This document shows positions 50,700-60,561 of a stretch of DNA of 64,000 bases, one piece after another; position 1 is the stretch's first letter, and every line of letters starts with the position of its first letter. The stretch spans positions 89,026 through 153,025 of the forward strand of contig NZ_JACMYG010000011.1 of NCBI RefSeq assembly GCF_014236655.1, written 5' to 3'. The notes under the pieces were generated by a model. That model saw nothing but the letters and a program-made list of their open reading frames with translations, was not told where the DNA came from and ran no database searches. The translations under genes were made by a program, and so were the position numbers. This DNA comes from Pseudomonas kielensis. GTDB lineage: Bacteria; Pseudomonadota; Gammaproteobacteria; Pseudomonadales; Pseudomonadaceae.

Positions 50700-50831
50700 A
50701 TGCACGAGATTCCGAATCTCCCCTTCCCAAGCCTGCACGAAACTGAGCAGACAACCCCGCAACAAGCCGGTGCCCAACAGCCCGAGCCGAAAGAAGCCAC
50801 TGGTAGCCGCAAGGCCGACAGCGAAGACTAA
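50700..50831 (+). CDS. Small hypothetical protein (43 aa)
   Basis: A 43-residue reading frame (MHEIPNLPFPSLHE) preceded by the strong ribosome-binding site GAGGAG eight bases before the ATG. The product is hydrophilic, rich in Gln, Glu and Pro, with no membrane segment and no motif I recognise. It stands between the phhC hairpin and another small gene. An upstream in-frame start would add non-conserved-looking sequence and lose the ribosome-binding site. Function unknown. Confidence 0.55.
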   Translation: MHEIPNLPFPSLHETEQTTPQQAGAQQPEPKEATGSRKADSED

Positions 50832-50904
50832 GCGCACTACCCAGACCGTGTGGAAAGCGCTGACTGATGCGCTTTCCACACAGCCTGAAACCCGAGCCCC
50901 CGCC

Positions 50905-51087
50905 ATGACCGATACCTTCGACGAATCCCAGGCCAGCGTGCTGATCGATGCCGCGCAACAGATGATCGACGTCTGGAACCGCCTGACACCCGAGAAACAA
51001 GCCCTGCTCCTGGACCGTTTCGGCAGCCAGGAAAACGCCCTCGCCGCCCTGGTCACCACCCAACTGGTCGCACCCAGCCAGGCCTGA
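50905..51087 (+). CDS. Small hypothetical protein (60 aa), helical
   Basis: A 60-residue frame (MTDTFDESQASVLIDAAQQM) predicted to be helical and acidic, with a recurring leucine/alanine pattern (QENALAALVTT). No signal peptide, membrane segment or known motif was seen, and the ribosome-binding site is weak. A longer start at 50770 overlaps the preceding small gene and reads as Lys/Arg-rich filler. Function unknown; it may be co-transcribed with the 43-residue frame. Confidence 0.5.
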   Translation: MTDTFDESQASVLIDAAQQMIDVWNRLTPEKQALLLDRFGSQENALAALVTTQLVAPSQA

Positions 51088-51187
51088 TCGCACTCAGCCG
51101 CCCAACCCGGCAAATTCTCCCCTTCGCGCCGCCAACCACCGGTAACATAAGCAGCCTATCTATCCTGCTGTCCCGTGGACTCTCCCC

Positions 51188-52378
51188 ATGCCAGATCCCC
51201 AGCGCCCCATGGCGGTCACGCTGCAAGTCGTTTCCATCGTCCTGTTTACCTTCATCGGCTACCTGAACATCGGCATCCCCCTGGCCGTCTTGCCCGGCTA
51301 TGTGCACAGCGACCTGGGATTTGGCGCGGTCATCGCGGGCCTGGTGATCAGCGTGCAATACCTCGCCACGCTGCTCAGCCGCCCCTATGCCGGACGCATC
51401 ATCGACAACAAGGGCAGCAAGCTGGCGGTGATGTATGGCTTGGCCGGCTGTGGCCTGAGCGGGGTGTTTATGCTGCTCTCGGCGTGGACCCAGAGCCTGC
51501 CGATGGTGAGCCTGATCAGCCTGTTGATCGGTCGCCTGGTCCTGGGCAGCGCGGAAAGCCTGGTGGGGTCGGGCTCGATCGGCTGGGGCATCGGTCGAGT
51601 CGGCGCGTCGAACACTGCCAAGGTGATTTCCTGGAACGGCATCGCCAGCTACGGCGCGCTGGCGGTGAGTGCCCCGCTGGGCGTCCTGCTGGTGCGCCAG
51701 TTCGGGCTATGGAGCATGGGCGTCAGCATCATTTTACTGGCGCTGGTCGGCCTGCTGCTGGCCTGGCCAAAAACCGCTGCGCCGATCGTCGCCGGCGAAC
51801 GCCTGCCCTTCCTGCATGTGCTGGGACGGGTGCTGCCCCACGGTTGCGGGCTGGCGCTGGGGTCCATCGGATTTGGCACCATCGCCACCTTCATTACCCT
51901 GTACTACGCCACCCAGCATTGGGATAACGCCGTGCTGTGCCTGAGCCTGTTCGGCGCCAGCTTCATTGGCGCGCGCCTGCTGTTCGGCAACCTGATCAAC
52001 CGCCTGGGCGGTTTTCGGGTGGCGATTGCCTGCCTGTCGGTGGAAACCCTTGGCCTGCTGCTGTTGTGGCTGGCTCCGGACGCGAACTGGGCATTGGCCG
52101 GGGCGGCGTTGAGCGGGTTCGGTTTTTCGCTGGTGTTCCCCGCCCTGGGCGTGGAAGCGGTCAACCTGGTGCCCGCCTCCAGCCGTGGCGCGGCCGTCGG
52201 CGCCTACTCGCTGTTCATCGACTTGTCCCTGGGCATTACCGGCCCCTTGGCCGGCGCAATCGCCGCAGGCTTCGGCTTCGCCTCGATCTTCCTGTTCGCC
52301 GCCCTCGCGGCCCTCAGCGGCCTGGCACTGAGCGTCTACCTCTACCGCCAGGCGCCGAGGCTGCGGGAAAACCGCTAG
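51188..52378 (+). CDS. MFS transporter (YhhS/YfcJ-like)
   Basis: Major facilitator protein of 396 residues with about twelve membrane helices. The MFS loop 2-3 motif reads [15 protein letters not shown]. The length and the [17 protein letters not shown] region resemble the YhhS/YfcJ group of drug or arabinose efflux proteins. The substrate cannot be told from sequence. It is convergent with arfB and overlaps its 3' end by 4 bases. Confidence 0.85.
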   Translation: MPDPQRPMAVTLQVVSIVLFTFIGYLNIGIPLAVLPGYVHSDLGFGAVIAGLVISVQYLATLLSRPYAGRIIDNKGSKLAVMYGLAGCGLSGVFMLLSAWTQSLPMVSLISLLIGRLVLGSAESLVGSGSIGWGIGRVGASNTAKVISWNGIASYGALAVSAPLGVLLVRQFGLWSMGVSIILLALVGLLLAWPKTAAPIVAGERLPFLHVLGRVLPHGCGLALGSIGFGTIATFITLYYATQHWDNAVLCLSLFGASFIGARLLFGNLINRLGGFRVAIACLSVETLGLLLLWLAPDANWALAGAALSGFGFSLVFPALGVEAVNLVPASSRGAAVGAYSLFIDLSLGITGPLAGAIAAGFGFASIFLFAALAALSGLALSVYLYRQAPRLRENR

Positions 52379-52788
52379 AAATCCACCTTGCCACGCCCGG
52401 CCTTGATCGAACCCCGCTTGGTCTTGGACTCCAACCGGCGCTTTTTCGAGCCCAGGGTCGGCTTGGTCGGGCGGCGCTTCTTTTCGACCTTGGTGGCGGC
52501 CAGGATCAACTCGGTCAATCGCTCCAGGGCATCCGCCCGATTCTGTTCCTGGGTGCGGTATTGCTGGGCCTTGATGATGATCACGCCATCGCTGGTGATC
52601 CGGCTGTCGCGCAGCGCGAGCAGGCGCTCCTTGTAGAACTCGGGCAAGGACGAGGCCGGAATGTCGAAACGCAGGTGCACGGCACTGGAGACCTTGTTGA
52701 CGTTCTGCCCACCGGCGCCTTGCGCCCGAATGGCCGTCAACTCGATCTCGGCATCCGGCAGATGCACGTTGTTGGAAATCACCAGCAT
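52375..52788 (-). CDS. arfB: Alternative ribosome-rescue factor ArfB (YaeJ)
   Basis: Peptidyl-tRNA hydrolase that frees stalled ribosomes lacking a stop codon, 137 residues from the ATG at 52786-52788 ([14 protein letters not shown]). The catalytic GGQ is at residues 26-28 ([11 protein letters not shown]). The basic C-terminal tail ([19 protein letters not shown]) threads into the mRNA channel. The upstream extension of the frame has no homology. Confidence 0.94.
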   Translation of the reverse strand: MLVISNNVHLPDAEIELTAIRAQGAGGQNVNKVSSAVHLRFDIPASSLPEFYKERLLALRDSRITSDGVIIIKAQQYRTQEQNRADALERLTELILAATKVEKKRRPTKPTLGSKKRRLESKTKRGSIKAGRGKVDF

Positions 52789-52949
52789 GGAAAGCGGTCC
52801 GTAATCGGGGGGGGTCAGGATACGCGATTGTGCGCGCTTGATTGGGGGCATATCCGTTTCTGCGGTAGCGGCCGCTGACGATTGCGGCCTGACGGCGGAC
52901 CCCATACCAGCCTCAACCGCAGCAACGGATCTACCCCCCAGAAACAACA

Positions 52950-52970
52950 AACCCGGCACAGGGCCGGGTT
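52950..52970 (-). terminator. Terminator hairpin after aroP
   Basis: Arms AACCCGGC / GCCGGGTT with a 5-base loop lie 22 bases past the aroP stop. The minus strand continues TTTGTTGTTT, a broken T-run, so it is a plausible intrinsic terminator. Confidence 0.7.
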
Positions 52971-52991
52971 CGCTGCAACAGCACGACCTAC

Positions 52992-54410
52992 TCACTTAAC
53001 AGCAGGCACCCCATTCAAAGCCTGTTGCGCACTGCGCTTGTTCTTGATGCCATAGCAGACCCACATGAACAGGATCCACACCGGAATCGCAAACACCGAG
53101 ATCTGAATGCCCGGGATCATCAACATGATGCCAAGGATAAACACCACGAACGCCAGGCAAACGTAGTTCCCGTAGGGGTACCACAAGGCCTTGAACAGCG
53201 GCGTCTGGCGGGTGCGGTTCATGTGCTGGCGGAATTTGAAGTGCGAGAAGCTGATCATCGCCCAGTTGATCACCAGCGTGGCAACCACCAACGACATCAG
53301 CAGTTCCAGCGCGTGTTGCGGGATCAGGTAGTTGAGCAGCACCGCCACCAGGGTCACTGCGGCCGACGCGAGGATCGAGCGTACCGGCACGCCGCGCTTG
53401 TCGATCTTGGCCAGGCCTTTGGGCGCATCACCCTGCTCGGCCATGCCCAGCAGCATGCGGCTGTTGCAGTAGGTACCGCTGTTGTACACCGACAAGGCCG
53501 CGGTCAGGACCACGAAGTTGAGGATGTGCGCGGCGGTGTTGCTGCCCAGCATCGAGAACACCTGGACGAACGGGCTACCGCTGTAGGAGTCGCCCGAAGC
53601 GTTCAGGGTGCTCAGCAGACTGTCCCATGGGGTCAACGACAACAGGATCACCAGGGCGCCGATGTAGAAAATCAGGATCCGGTAGATCACCTGGTTGATG
53701 GCCTTGGGGATCACGGTTTTTGGCTGGTCGGCTTCTGCGGCGGTGAAACCGAGCATTTCCAGGCCGCCAAAGGAGAACATGATGATCGCCATCGCCATCA
53801 CCAGGCCGCTGACGCCGTTGGGGAAGAAACCACCGTGTTCCCACAGGTTGCTCACCGAGGCTTGCGGGCCGCCGTTGCCGCTGACCAGCAGGTAGCTGCC
53901 CAGGGCAATCATGCCGACAATCGCCACCACCTTGATGATCGCAAACCAGAACTCGGCCTCGCCAAAGACTTTGACGTTGGCCAGGTTGATCGCGTTGATC
54001 ATCAGGAAGAATACCGCCGCCGAGGCCCAGGTCGGGATCTCCGGCCACCAGTAGTGCACGTATTTACCGACTGCGGTCAGTTCCGACATGCCCACCAGGA
54101 TGTACAGGATCCAGCAGTTCCAACCCGACAGGAAGCCAGCGAACCCGCCCCAGTATTTGTGCGCGAAGTGACTGAAGGAACCGGCTACCGGCTCTTCGAC
54201 GATCATCTCGCCCAGTTGGCGCATGATCATGAAGGCAATGAAGCCGCAGATGGCGTAGCCGAGGATCATCGACGGACCGGCCGACTTCAGTACGCCGGCA
54301 GAGCCCAGGAACAATCCGGTACCAATCGCGCCACCGAGGGCGATCAGTTGAATATGGCGATTTTTCAGGCCGCGTTTCAGCTCGCCTGAATGCGAGGTTT
54401 GTCCACTCAT
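52992..54410 (-). CDS. aroP: Aromatic amino-acid permease AroP
   Basis: APC-family permease of 472 residues with twelve membrane segments. It follows E. coli AroP closely through most of its length, for example [40 protein letters not shown] and [20 protein letters not shown]. It probably imports phenylalanine, tyrosine and tryptophan by proton symport. Its presence a few kilobases from phhABC suggests a shared role in aromatic amino-acid catabolism. A single TTTACA half-site is seen upstream but no full TyrR box. Confidence 0.93.
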   Translation of the reverse strand: MSGQTSHSGELKRGLKNRHIQLIALGGAIGTGLFLGSAGVLKSAGPSMILGYAICGFIAFMIMRQLGEMIVEEPVAGSFSHFAHKYWGGFAGFLSGWNCWILYILVGMSELTAVGKYVHYWWPEIPTWASAAVFFLMINAINLANVKVFGEAEFWFAIIKVVAIVGMIALGSYLLVSGNGGPQASVSNLWEHGGFFPNGVSGLVMAMAIIMFSFGGLEMLGFTAAEADQPKTVIPKAINQVIYRILIFYIGALVILLSLTPWDSLLSTLNASGDSYSGSPFVQVFSMLGSNTAAHILNFVVLTAALSVYNSGTYCNSRMLLGMAEQGDAPKGLAKIDKRGVPVRSILASAAVTLVAVLLNYLIPQHALELLMSLVVATLVINWAMISFSHFKFRQHMNRTRQTPLFKALWYPYGNYVCLAFVVFILGIMLMIPGIQISVFAIPVWILFMWVCYGIKNKRSAQQALNGVPAVK

Positions 54411-55100
54411 GAAAGGGTCTCACGCAAGGTTTGATGATGTTCGTTAAGACGTTGCCGTCCGGATCAGGATCCGGCAGCGCCGATCAAACCCCAGCGCAAG
54501 CACCAGGAGTTCAGCGTATTTACAACGGTCATGCGTCACCTGTTTGTTTTTATCTGTGACGAAATCGAACCCGACACGCTCGTGACGCGGCGGAGTGAAC
54601 AAGGCGGGTAGCCTTGAGAATCGCGTGGTTACGCAGAGGGTCACAGGTAAAACGCGGCGCATTGTACACCGCTAACCCCCTGCTGCCAGACCTCGCTGGT
54701 TCAGCGTGTCGTTGGCCGGGATTGCCTGTGTCCGCCTCGAAGATCGCGGGCGGCTGCAAAAATAGGTTCAGACCTTTGCGGGTCCGTGGCGGGGGTGACG
54801 GAAAAATCGCCCCTCGAAGAGAGATGAAGATGACTCACGGCGTACATTGCGCCTCCTTCTTGTTATGCACCTGCACGACAGGCATGGGGCGCATGACACC
54901 GCGCAATGACCCGCGAAACAAGCGGGCCAGAGCCTTGGAAGACAGTTGTGGCGAGCGTTTTCGGAACATTTTCCTTACAGCATTGCGGGCGCGACGATTC
55001 CACAAGGGTAATCTGGGGTTTTCGTCAGGTTTTCGTTACATGCCGTAACGCCGATTTTCCAGCCGGGACCCTCCCCCCACAGCACAGCAGTTTCAAGCGG
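54411..55100. other. Long intergenic region between aroP and rluB
   Basis: About 690 bases upstream of aroP. It contains a perfect CCGGATC-AG-GATCCGG hairpin (54459-54474), a TTTACA half-site (54519-54524) and one modest reading frame (54824-55048). It must include the aroP promoter. No rRNA, tRNA or known small RNA was recognised. Confidence 0.5.
54824..55048 (+). CDS. Possible small hypothetical protein (74 aa)
   Basis: A 74-residue frame (MKMTHGVHCASFLLCTCTT) with AAGAGAG just before the ATG. It is unusually rich in Cys and Arg, with no clear domain; the codon use looks less typical than its neighbours. It may be chance. The frame stays open upstream to 54614, but without a better start. 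Confidence 0.25.
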   Translation: MKMTHGVHCASFLLCTCTTGMGRMTPRNDPRNKRARALEDSCGERFRNIFLTALRARRFHKGNLGFSSGFRYMP

Positions 55101-55102
55101 GC

Positions 55103-55130
55103 AAAAAAAACGCCAACCCGAAGGTTGGCG
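55103..55130 (-). terminator. Intrinsic terminator of the scpA-scpB-rluB unit
   Basis: The minus strand has an 8-bp stem CGCCAACC / GGTTGGCG with loop TTCG followed by eight Ts, a textbook rho-independent terminator 46 bases past rluB. Confidence 0.93.
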
Positions 55131-55175
55131 TTTTCACGTGCGGCTTAGCGCTTGAAGCTCAGCGCTGCTTCAAAC

Positions 55176-56411
55176 TCACTCCGGCTTGCGACGGCCAAAG
55201 CCAGGACGCTGACCGGAACCGGCCGGTGCGCCGCGACGCTTGCCCGATGGCGCGTCACGGTCGACCAGGACGATGCCTGGACGCTTTTTCGGCGCAGGCT
55301 TGGCCGGGCGGTTGGTGTCGGCCGGACGGTCTGCCACTGGCGTACCACGACCTGCCGGAGCGCCACGGCCTTCGCCGCGCTCAGTGCGACCGTTGGCCGG
55401 ACGTGGCGAACGCGGACCGCGCTCGCCGTCCTGACGGGCTGCCGGCTTGCGGCTCGGACGCTCGCCTTCGATATGCGGCTCACGTGCTGGACGCGGCGTG
55501 GTAGCCGGGGCACCGGCGGCTGGACGCAAGGTGCGTACACGCTCGGTCTTGCCCATTGGGCGCGACGATTTACGCTGCATGCGGTCAAGCTTGTCTTTGC
55601 TCTTGGCATTCATCTGCGGCATCGCGACCGGCGTCAGGCCAACCTCAGCACTCAGAATGTCGACTTCGTACTGGCTCATTTCGCGCCAGCGGCCCATCGG
55701 CAGGTCGGAGTTGAGGAACACCGGACCGAAACGCACGCGCTTCAGACGGCTGACCACCAGGCCCTGGGATTCCCACAGGCGACGCACTTCGCGGTTGCGA
55801 CCTTCCATCACCACGCAGTGATACCAATGGTTGAAACCTTCACCACCGGGCGCCTGCTTGATGTCGGTGAACTTGGCCGGGCCGTCTTCGAGGACCACGC
55901 CCGCCTTCAGGCGCTCGATCATCTCGTCGTCGACTTCGCCACGCACACGTACCGCGTACTCACGGTCCATTTCGTAGGAAGGGTGCATCAGGCGGTTGGC
56001 CAGCTCACCGTCGGTGGTGAACATCAGCAGGCCAGTGGTGTTGATGTCCAGGCGGCCGATGTTGATCCAGCGCCCTTCTTTGGGACGCGGCATCTTGTCG
56101 AACACGGTCGGACGGCCTTCCGGATCGACACGGGTGCAGATTTCGCCGTCGGGTTTGTTGTACATGATCACGCGGCGGACCGATTCGGCCGCTTCTTCAC
56201 GCTTGATCACCTTGCCATCGATGGTGATGGCGTCGTGCATGTCGACACGCTGACCGAGCGTGGCGTCTTTGCCATTGACCTTGATTCGGCCGTGGCTGAT
56301 CCAGGCTTCTACGTCACGGCGCGAGCCGACGCCGATACGGGCGAGGACTTTCTGCAGTTTTTCGCCTGCTGGGCCGATTTCCTGGTCGTCTTTCTGGTCG
56401 TTGATACTCAT
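55176..56411 (-). CDS. rluB: 23S rRNA pseudouridine(2605) synthase RluB
   Basis: Pseudouridine synthase of the RsuA/RluB family. From the ATG at 56409-56411 (MSINDQKDDQ), with GGAGGTG upstream, the product has 411 residues. An S4 RNA-binding domain (about 15-75) precedes the catalytic domain, with D122 in GRLDINTTGLLMFT. Residues from about 255 to the end are a long disordered tail rich in Arg, Pro, Gly and Ala, common in pseudomonads and absent from the enteric core. It follows scpB. Confidence 0.94.
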   Translation of the reverse strand: MSINDQKDDQEIGPAGEKLQKVLARIGVGSRRDVEAWISHGRIKVNGKDATLGQRVDMHDAITIDGKVIKREEAAESVRRVIMYNKPDGEICTRVDPEGRPTVFDKMPRPKEGRWINIGRLDINTTGLLMFTTDGELANRLMHPSYEMDREYAVRVRGEVDDEMIERLKAGVVLEDGPAKFTDIKQAPGGEGFNHWYHCVVMEGRNREVRRLWESQGLVVSRLKRVRFGPVFLNSDLPMGRWREMSQYEVDILSAEVGLTPVAMPQMNAKSKDKLDRMQRKSSRPMGKTERVRTLRPAAGAPATTPRPAREPHIEGERPSRKPAARQDGERGPRSPRPANGRTERGEGRGAPAGRGTPVADRPADTNRPAKPAPKKRPGIVLVDRDAPSGKRRGAPAGSGQRPGFGRRKPE

Positions 56412-56579
56412 CTGGGCACCTCCCGGTGTGGTCTGTTCAGGCGTGGCCTGAAGTCGTAAAAGCGGGTCGTTTGGCGAAGGGATCGCCAAAGGGTCGCGAA
56501 TCATACGCTCATGGCGCGGCTCGCGCATCAGAGACTAGCTGATAAACGGTCGACTATCGGTTTTTTCCGCCGATCGGTG

Positions 56580-57539
56580 TCAGTCGTCGAACTGGCGGCG
56601 CTCGGCCTCGATGGCCTGGGCCAGCGCCAGGGCCTCGGCTTCTTCGTCGCTCAACTGGGGTGGCGGCGGCTCCAGGGCGGCGACCGCGGCCAGGAGTTTT
56701 TCCCGGGCCTGGGCGACCCCCAAAATGTCGGGTTCTGGTTCTGGTTCTGGTTCTGGCTCGGCTTGAGCCTCGACCTCGACTTCAGGCGCTGCCTCGTCCG
56801 TCTCCGGTTGCTCGCCGGGCTCGCCATCGCGCAGCAGGTCGTCGAAGTCGGTCTTGATCCCCTCCTCCATCGAGTCCAGCTCCAGCAACAGGCTATGGAA
56901 GCTGGTTTCGTCCTTCGGCTCTTCCGGCTCGGCACTGGCGTCGGCCAGCGCTTGCAGGCTGGGCGGAACCGGGGCGTCGTCGAACTCGAGCATCGGCTCA
57001 GGCTCCAGCTCGCGCAGCTCGGCCAGCGGCGGCAGATCGTCTAGGTTCTGCAGGTTGAAGTGGTCGAGGAAGGCCTTGGTGGTGGCGAACATCGCCGGTC
57101 GCCCCGGGACTTCGCGGTAGCCGACGATCCTGATCCACTCGCGCTCCAGCAGGGTCTTGACGATGTTGCTGTTGACCGCCACACCCCGCACGTCCTCGAT
57201 CTCGCCACGGGTGATCGGCTGGCGATAGGCAATCAGCGCCATGGTCTCCAGCATGGCCCGCGAGTAGCGCTGCGGGCGTTCTTCCCACAGGCGTCCGACC
57301 CAGGGCGAGAACTTTTCGCGAATTTGCAGGCGGTAGCCCGAGGCGACTTCCTTCAACTCAAAGGCCCGGCCCTCGCAGGATTTTTCCAGGATCGCCAGGG
57401 CTTTCTTGAAGACCGGCGGCTCCGGACGCTCGCCCTCCTCGAAGAGCTCGAACAGGCGCTCCATCGATTGCGGTTTTCCCGAGGCCAACAGAAAGGCTTC
57501 AAGCAGTGGCGCCAGCTCGCGGGGTTCACTCAGATTCAT
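56580..57539 (-). CDS. scpB: Chromosome segregation protein ScpB
   Basis: Kleisin-associated winged-helix protein that works with ScpA and SMC in chromosome condensation, 319 residues. Two winged-helix domains fill residues 1-180 (ALIAYRQPITRGEIEDVRGV). A long acidic tail follows, including a Glu-Pro alternating tract near residues 265-275. It lies 12 bases after scpA. Confidence 0.93.
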   Translation of the reverse strand: MNLSEPRELAPLLEAFLLASGKPQSMERLFELFEEGERPEPPVFKKALAILEKSCEGRAFELKEVASGYRLQIREKFSPWVGRLWEERPQRYSRAMLETMALIAYRQPITRGEIEDVRGVAVNSNIVKTLLEREWIRIVGYREVPGRPAMFATTKAFLDHFNLQNLDDLPPLAELRELEPEPMLEFDDAPVPPSLQALADASAEPEEPKDETSFHSLLLELDSMEEGIKTDFDDLLRDGEPGEQPETDEAAPEVEVEAQAEPEPEPEPEPDILGVAQAREKLLAAVAALEPPPPQLSDEEAEALALAQAIEAERRQFDD

Positions 57540-57551
57540 GGATTTTGCTCG

Positions 57552-58370
57552 TTATTCGGCTCGCGCCCGCACATGGATAGCCGCAAAGGGCTCATTCTGC
57601 ACCAGCTCGACCAGGGATTCCTTGACCAGTTCGAGGATCGCCATAAAGGTCACGACCACACCCAGGCGTCCTTCTTCTGCGGTGAACAGCTCGACAAAGG
57701 GCACAAAACCGCCACCCTTGAGCCGCTCCAGCACATCACTCATGCGCTCGCGGGTCGACAATGCCTCGCGGCTGACCTGATGGCTTTCAAACATGTCGCC
57801 ACGGCGCAAAACCTCGGCCATGGACAGCAGCAACTCGCTGAGCCGGACTTCCGGCAACAGCTTGCGCGCCCGCGCCTCGGGGGCGTCCAGCTTGGGCACC
57901 ACCACGTCACGGCCGACCCGACTCAGGCCATCGATGCCTTCGGCCGCGGCCTTGAAGCGTTCGTATTCCTGCAGGCGACGGATCAGTTCGGCGCGCGGAT
58001 CGTCTTCTTCCGCTTCGATCTCTGCCGAACGCGGGAGCAGCATGCGCGACTTGATCTCGGCCAGCATCGCCGCCATCACCAGGTACTCGGCGGCCAACTC
58101 CAGGCGCACCGACTGCATCAACTCGACGTACCCCATGTACTGCCGGGTAATTTCCGCCACCGGAATGTCGAGGATGTTGATGTTCTGTTTGCGGATCAGG
58201 TACAGCAACAGGTCGAGCGGACCTTCGAAGGCCTCGAGAAAAACCTCGAGGGCGTCCGGGGGAATGTACAGGTCCTGCGGCATTTCCATGACCGCCTGGC
58301 CGTAGACCATGGCAAACGGCAGTTCCTGCTGCGCGCCCGCCTGGCTGTCGACGGTTTCCACCACCGACAC
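57552..58370 (-). CDS. scpA: Chromosome segregation protein ScpA
   Basis: Kleisin subunit bridging the SMC heads, 272 residues. The conserved N-terminal part (LEAFEGPLDLLLYLIRKQNI) and the C-terminal winged helix (GVVVTFMAILELVKESLVEL) are present. It starts immediately beside the end of yciO and runs into scpB. Confidence 0.95.
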   Translation of the reverse strand: MSVVETVDSQAGAQQELPFAMVYGQAVMEMPQDLYIPPDALEVFLEAFEGPLDLLLYLIRKQNINILDIPVAEITRQYMGYVELMQSVRLELAAEYLVMAAMLAEIKSRMLLPRSAEIEAEEDDPRAELIRRLQEYERFKAAAEGIDGLSRVGRDVVVPKLDAPEARARKLLPEVRLSELLLSMAEVLRRGDMFESHQVSREALSTRERMSDVLERLKGGGFVPFVELFTAEEGRLGVVVTFMAILELVKESLVELVQNEPFAAIHVRARAE

Positions 58371-59000
58371 TCAGGCCTCGGCCATGAACGGGGCCGGGTC
58401 GCCGCAGCCGACGCGGATCACTTCTGGCTCGCCGTCGGCCAGGTTGATCACCGTGGAGGCCTTGATGCCGCCAAAACCGCCGTCGATGATCAGGTCGACC
58501 TGATGTTCGAGCAACTGGCGCATTTCGTAGGGATCGCTCAAGGGATCGGTGTCACCGGGCATGATCAGGGTCACGCTCATCAGCGGCTCGCCCAGTTGTT
58601 CGAGCAGGGCCAGGGCGATCGGATGACTCGGCACCCGCAGGCCGATGGTGCGTTTTTTCGGGTGCAGCAGCAGGCGCGGCACCTCGCGGGTGGCGTTGAG
58701 AATGAAGGTGTACGGGCCCGGCAGGTGGGCCTTGAGGATGCGGAAGGTGCCGGTGTCGATCTTGGCGAACACCCCCAATTGCGACAGGTCGCTGCAAATC
58801 AGCGCAAAGTTGTGCTTTTCGTCCAACTGCCGCAAGCGTCGCACGCGCTCTACGGCATTCTTGTCACCGATCTGGCAACCAATGGCGTAGGACGAGTCGG
58901 TGGGATAGATCACCACCCCGCCGGCGCGGATGATTTCGACAGCCTGTTTAATCAGGCGCGCTTGTGGGTTTTCCGGATGAATCTGGAAAAATTGACTCAC
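58371..59000 (-). CDS. yciO: YciO, Sua5/YrdC-family protein
   Basis: Sua5/YciO/YrdC-fold protein of 209 residues from the GTG at 58998-59000 (read as MSQFFQIHPENPQ), with AGGT seven bases upstream. It follows E. coli YciO closely (GGVVIYPTDSSYAIGC, KTIGLRVPS-like). YrdC relatives make threonylcarbamoyl-AMP; a weaker or different activity is reported for YciO. The frame extends upstream, but that part lacks homology. Confidence 0.92.
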   Translation of the reverse strand: MSQFFQIHPENPQARLIKQAVEIIRAGGVVIYPTDSSYAIGCQIGDKNAVERVRRLRQLDEKHNFALICSDLSQLGVFAKIDTGTFRILKAHLPGPYTFILNATREVPRLLLHPKKRTIGLRVPSHPIALALLEQLGEPLMSVTLIMPGDTDPLSDPYEMRQLLEHQVDLIIDGGFGGIKASTVINLADGEPEVIRVGCGDPAPFMAEA

Positions 59001-59013
59001 ATTTTCTACCTGT

Positions 59014-59877
59014 TCAGACGGCGGCAATAATTGGGTCATGTTTGAATCGACACCAAAGCGGTGGCAGATCCTCCGGAAGCGGGCGGTACTCGCCGATCTC
59101 GGACCAACCTCCGGGGCCATGGAAATCACTGCCGGCACTGACCAGCAGACCGAACTCACGCGCCAGAATGGCCAGGCTGCCGACCTGCTCGGCCGGTTGA
59201 TGCCCGTTGACCACTTCGATAGCGTGACCACCTGCTTGAATATAGTCGCCAATCAGGCGCCGGCGTTTGCTGCGAGTGAAATCGTAGTGCCACGGATGGG
59301 CCAGGCTGACCCAGGCACCGGCGGCGCGTAGGGTGGCGACGGTTTCCTCGAGGGTCGGCCAGTGCTGTTTGACGTCCCCCAGCTTGCCGGCGCCCAGCCA
59401 TTTGCGGAACGCTTCGGCGCGGTCCTTGACGTAGCCGGCGCGCACCAGATAGTCGGCGAAGTGCGGGCGGGCCGGGGCGTTGCCGCTGTCGCCGAGTTCC
59501 TGCTGGATCGCCCGCGCGCCTTCCAGCGCCCCGGGCATGCCCTTGAGCTCCAGCTTGCGGCTGATTTCTTCCGAGCGCAGCCAGCGCCCGTCATGCAACC
59601 GGGCGATCGCCTCGACCAGCGCCGGGGCGTTGACGTCGAAGCCGTAGCCCAGCACGTGAATGGTGGCGCCCCCCCAGGTGCAGGACAACTCGACACCGTT
59701 GACCAACTGCATGCCCAGGGCCTGCGCGGCGACGCGGGCCTCATCGAGACCTTCGAGGGTGTCGTGGTCGGTCAGGGCCAGGACTCGCACGCCTTTCTCA
59801 AACGCCCGCGCCACCAGTACCGCAGGCGCCAGGGCGCCATCGGAGGCCGTGCTATGGCAGTGCAAATCAACATTCAC
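59014..59877 (-). CDS. rnm: PHP-domain phosphoesterase, RNase AM-like (YciV)
   Basis: PHP-family metal-dependent phosphoesterase of 287 residues. The metal-binding motifs are HCHSTASDG (H6, H8), LTDHDT, GVELSC, LAHPWHYD and GSDFHG. E. coli YciV is RNase AM, a 5'-3' exonuclease trimming rRNA 5' ends, and relatives hydrolyse 3',5'-nucleotide bisphosphates. It lies 13 bases upstream of yciO, as in enteric genomes, and is divergent from yciB. Confidence 0.9.
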   Translation of the reverse strand: MNVDLHCHSTASDGALAPAVLVARAFEKGVRVLALTDHDTLEGLDEARVAAQALGMQLVNGVELSCTWGGATIHVLGYGFDVNAPALVEAIARLHDGRWLRSEEISRKLELKGMPGALEGARAIQQELGDSGNAPARPHFADYLVRAGYVKDRAEAFRKWLGAGKLGDVKQHWPTLEETVATLRAAGAWVSLAHPWHYDFTRSKRRRLIGDYIQAGGHAIEVVNGHQPAEQVGSLAILAREFGLLVSAGSDFHGPGGWSEIGEYRPLPEDLPPLWCRFKHDPIIAAV

Positions 59878-59963
59878 AGGATGTGTAACCTCAAATCAGC
59901 TGGCGCTATCGCGACCCAATATGTTTGTTATTATGCCGCCACATCCTGCTTCTGGCTGCCACT

Positions 59964-60560
59964 GTGAAACAATTCATCGACTTCATCCCGCTCCTGCTGT
60001 TTTTCATCGTCTTCAAAATCGACCCCCGGGTCGTCGACATCGCCGGCTATCCATTGACTGTAGGCGGTATTTATAGCGCCACCGCGATGCTCATCGTCAG
60101 CTCCCTGGTGGTCTATGGCACCTTGTTCATCACCCAGCGCAAACTGGAAAAAAGCCAATGGCTGACCCTCGTCGCCTGCCTGGTGTTCGGTAGCCTGACC
60201 CTGGCCTTCCACAGCGAAACCTTCCTCAAGTGGAAGGCGCCGGTGGTCAACTGGCTGTTCGCCCTGGGGTTTATCGGCAGTCACTTCATCGGCGAGCAAC
60301 TGCTGATCAAGCGCATCATGGGTCACGCGCTGACCCTGCCGGATGCGGTATGGACCCGCCTGAACATCGCCTGGATTGGCTTCTTCCTGTTTTGCGGGGC
60401 CGCTAACCTGTTCGTCGCGTTTACCTTCCAGAGCATCTGGGTCGACTTCAAGGTCTTCGGCAGCCTGGGCATGACCCTGCTGTTCCTGGTGGCCCAGGGT
60501 ATCTACCTGTCCCGCCACCTGCACGACGCCGATCCCACTACGCCAAAAACCGAGGACTGA
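59964..60560 (+). CDS. yciB: Inner membrane septation protein YciB
   Basis: Polytopic protein of 198 residues with five to six membrane segments, from the GTG at 59964 (read as [14 protein letters not shown]). YciB/IspA-family proteins affect cell division and envelope integrity. Conserved [18 protein letters not shown] is present. It is followed at one base by yciI. Confidence 0.93.
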   Translation: MKQFIDFIPLLLFFIVFKIDPRVVDIAGYPLTVGGIYSATAMLIVSSLVVYGTLFITQRKLEKSQWLTLVACLVFGSLTLAFHSETFLKWKAPVVNWLFALGFIGSHFIGEQLLIKRIMGHALTLPDAVWTRLNIAWIGFFLFCGAANLFVAFTFQSIWVDFKVFGSLGMTLLFLVAQGIYLSRHLHDADPTTPKTED

Positions 60561-60561
60561 C

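Noticed and set aside
54519..54524. TTTACA before aroP as a PhhR operator
   Set aside because: Only one half-site is present. The matching half at 6-base spacing shows no similarity to TGTAAA.
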